Below, piece after piece: positions 55,085-55,432 of a stretch of 55,432 nt of DNA. The notes beneath the pieces are model-generated. The model did no database searches. It had not been told where the DNA came from and saw nothing but the letters and a program-made list of their open reading frames with translations. The stretch spans positions 189,966 through 245,397 of the forward strand of contig NZ_JAMXLR010000095.1 of the NCBI RefSeq assembly GCF_024054565.1, written 5' to 3'. The DNA comes from Aeoliella straminimaris (lineage in GTDB: Bacteria > Planctomycetota > Planctomycetia > Pirellulales > Lacipirellulaceae). Position 1 is the stretch's first letter, and each line of letters opens with the position of its first letter. Made by a program: the position numbers and the translations under genes.

Positions 55085-55432
55085 TCGGGTGCGGATGAGC
55101 CAGGCGGTAAACTCATCCGCACCCGAGCCAGGCCAGCTTGGATTCTGTTCCGGCCTGCTGCCGTCCAGTTAGCCGGCGGGCCTTGAGTTCGGACGGGCCA
55201 GGCGGTAAACCCGTCCGAACTCGTGTAGGCCAGCTTGTGTTCGGTATCACGCCTTTCATCTCTTAAGCAGGCCCTGGTTCGGGTAGGCCAGGCGGTAAAC
55301 CTACCCGAACCATGTGAGCCAGCTTGTGTTTCGCGTTACCGTCTGCCGCTATCTTCTTTTCCAAACCGGCCTTGGTCCGGGTGAGCCAGGCGGTAAACTC
55401 ACCCAAACCTTTGAGGCCAGCTTGTGTTCGGT
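55085..55432. repeat. Tandem array of hairpins with invariant CCAGGCGGTAAA loop
   Basis: Four units, loops at 55100-55111, 55198-55209, 55288-55299 and 55386-55397, spaced 98, 90 and 98 bases. All loops read CCAGGCGGTAAA. Stems of 12-15 pairs differ between units, but three pair perfectly: TCGGGTGCGGATGAG, GAGTTCGGACGGG, TGGTTCGGGTAGG with their complements. The fourth has two mismatches. Downstream, GGCCAGCTTGTGTTCGGT follows in units two and four and in shortened form in units one and three. At least in two units GGCCT and AGGCC form an outer stem. No gene is visible inside. The array is cut by the window end. Confidence 0.9.

Noticed and set aside
54906..55186. Short frames inside the hairpin array
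   Set aside because: They overlap the repeats in several frames, and their composition follows the repeat sequence.
55085..55432. CRISPR array
   Set aside because: Repeat units are about 65 bases, differ in the stems and have short spacers of about 30 that are partly conserved; the fixed part is a loop, not a whole repeat. No cas gene is near.
55085..55432. Integron attC sites
   Set aside because: The typical RYYYAAC/GTTRRRY core sites and gene cassettes between sites are absent.

Overview
The window looks like a chromosomal stretch of a marine-type planctomycete, probably order Pirellulales. Reasons: GC content near 60 percent, many starts without a clear Shine-Dalgarno sequence, a DUF1559 protein, a GH76 enzyme ending in a dockerin-like segment plus a PEP-CTERM tail, DUF4912 and short Pro/Val-rich exported proteins, and several dispersed palindromes of the kind common in that phylum. 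The organism is inferred from gene content only. No tRNA, rRNA, CRISPR array, prophage or transposase was seen.

Layout. 1-3.6 kb: the 5' part of a ClC chloride channel (minus strand), divergent from serC and serA (serine synthesis from 3-phosphoglycerate). 3.8-10.9 kb: an ECF sigma factor overlapping a membrane protein gene, small proteins (DUF3634-like, BON domain), an MtfA-like peptidase fused to TPRs, a DinB-like protein, a SirB1-like protein and an exported metzincin. 10.9-14.9 kb (minus): an exported secretin-like protein, a KDG kinase and an exported metallopeptidase. 15-20.7 kb: gnd, an SDR dehydrogenase, zwf and an FAD monooxygenase, i.e. both NADPH-forming steps of the oxidative pentose phosphate pathway; between gnd and the SDR gene sits an AT-richer cassette of one nuclease-fold gene between inverted repeats. 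20.6-26 kb (minus): a divergent ribosomal protein S21, GH76 glycosidase, a TlpA-like redoxin, a zinc alcohol dehydrogenase and two small unknown proteins.

26-26.85 kb is a gene-free, palindrome-rich stretch, followed by a phytanoyl-CoA-dioxygenase-fold enzyme whose iron-binding motif is HxA (as in SyrB2-type halogenases, not HxD) and an SDR gene. 29-34 kb: GH10 xylanase, a large exported repeat protein, a macro-domain protein, a small exported protein. 34-43.7 kb: glnS, a hybrid histidine kinase, a DUF1559 protein, a PfkB kinase with a strong bidirectional terminator, an acidic exported protein, and thpR. 43.9-45 kb: a Rho_N-DUF4912 protein.

45.6-53.7 kb is a complete F-type ATP synthase operon (atpZ, atpI, atpB, E, F, H, A, G, D, C), possibly with a short leader peptide. 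Its c and b subunits appear to carry N-terminal signal peptides. It is followed on the minus strand by an exported protein of unknown function and glnB (PII without the Tyr51 uridylylation site).

The last 500 bases hold the clearest unexplained structure: a tandem array of hairpins with one invariant 12-base loop and stems that differ between units yet keep pairing. It runs off the window end.

The most interesting items are this hairpin array, the candidate halogenase, and the inverted-repeat-flanked nuclease-like cassette.
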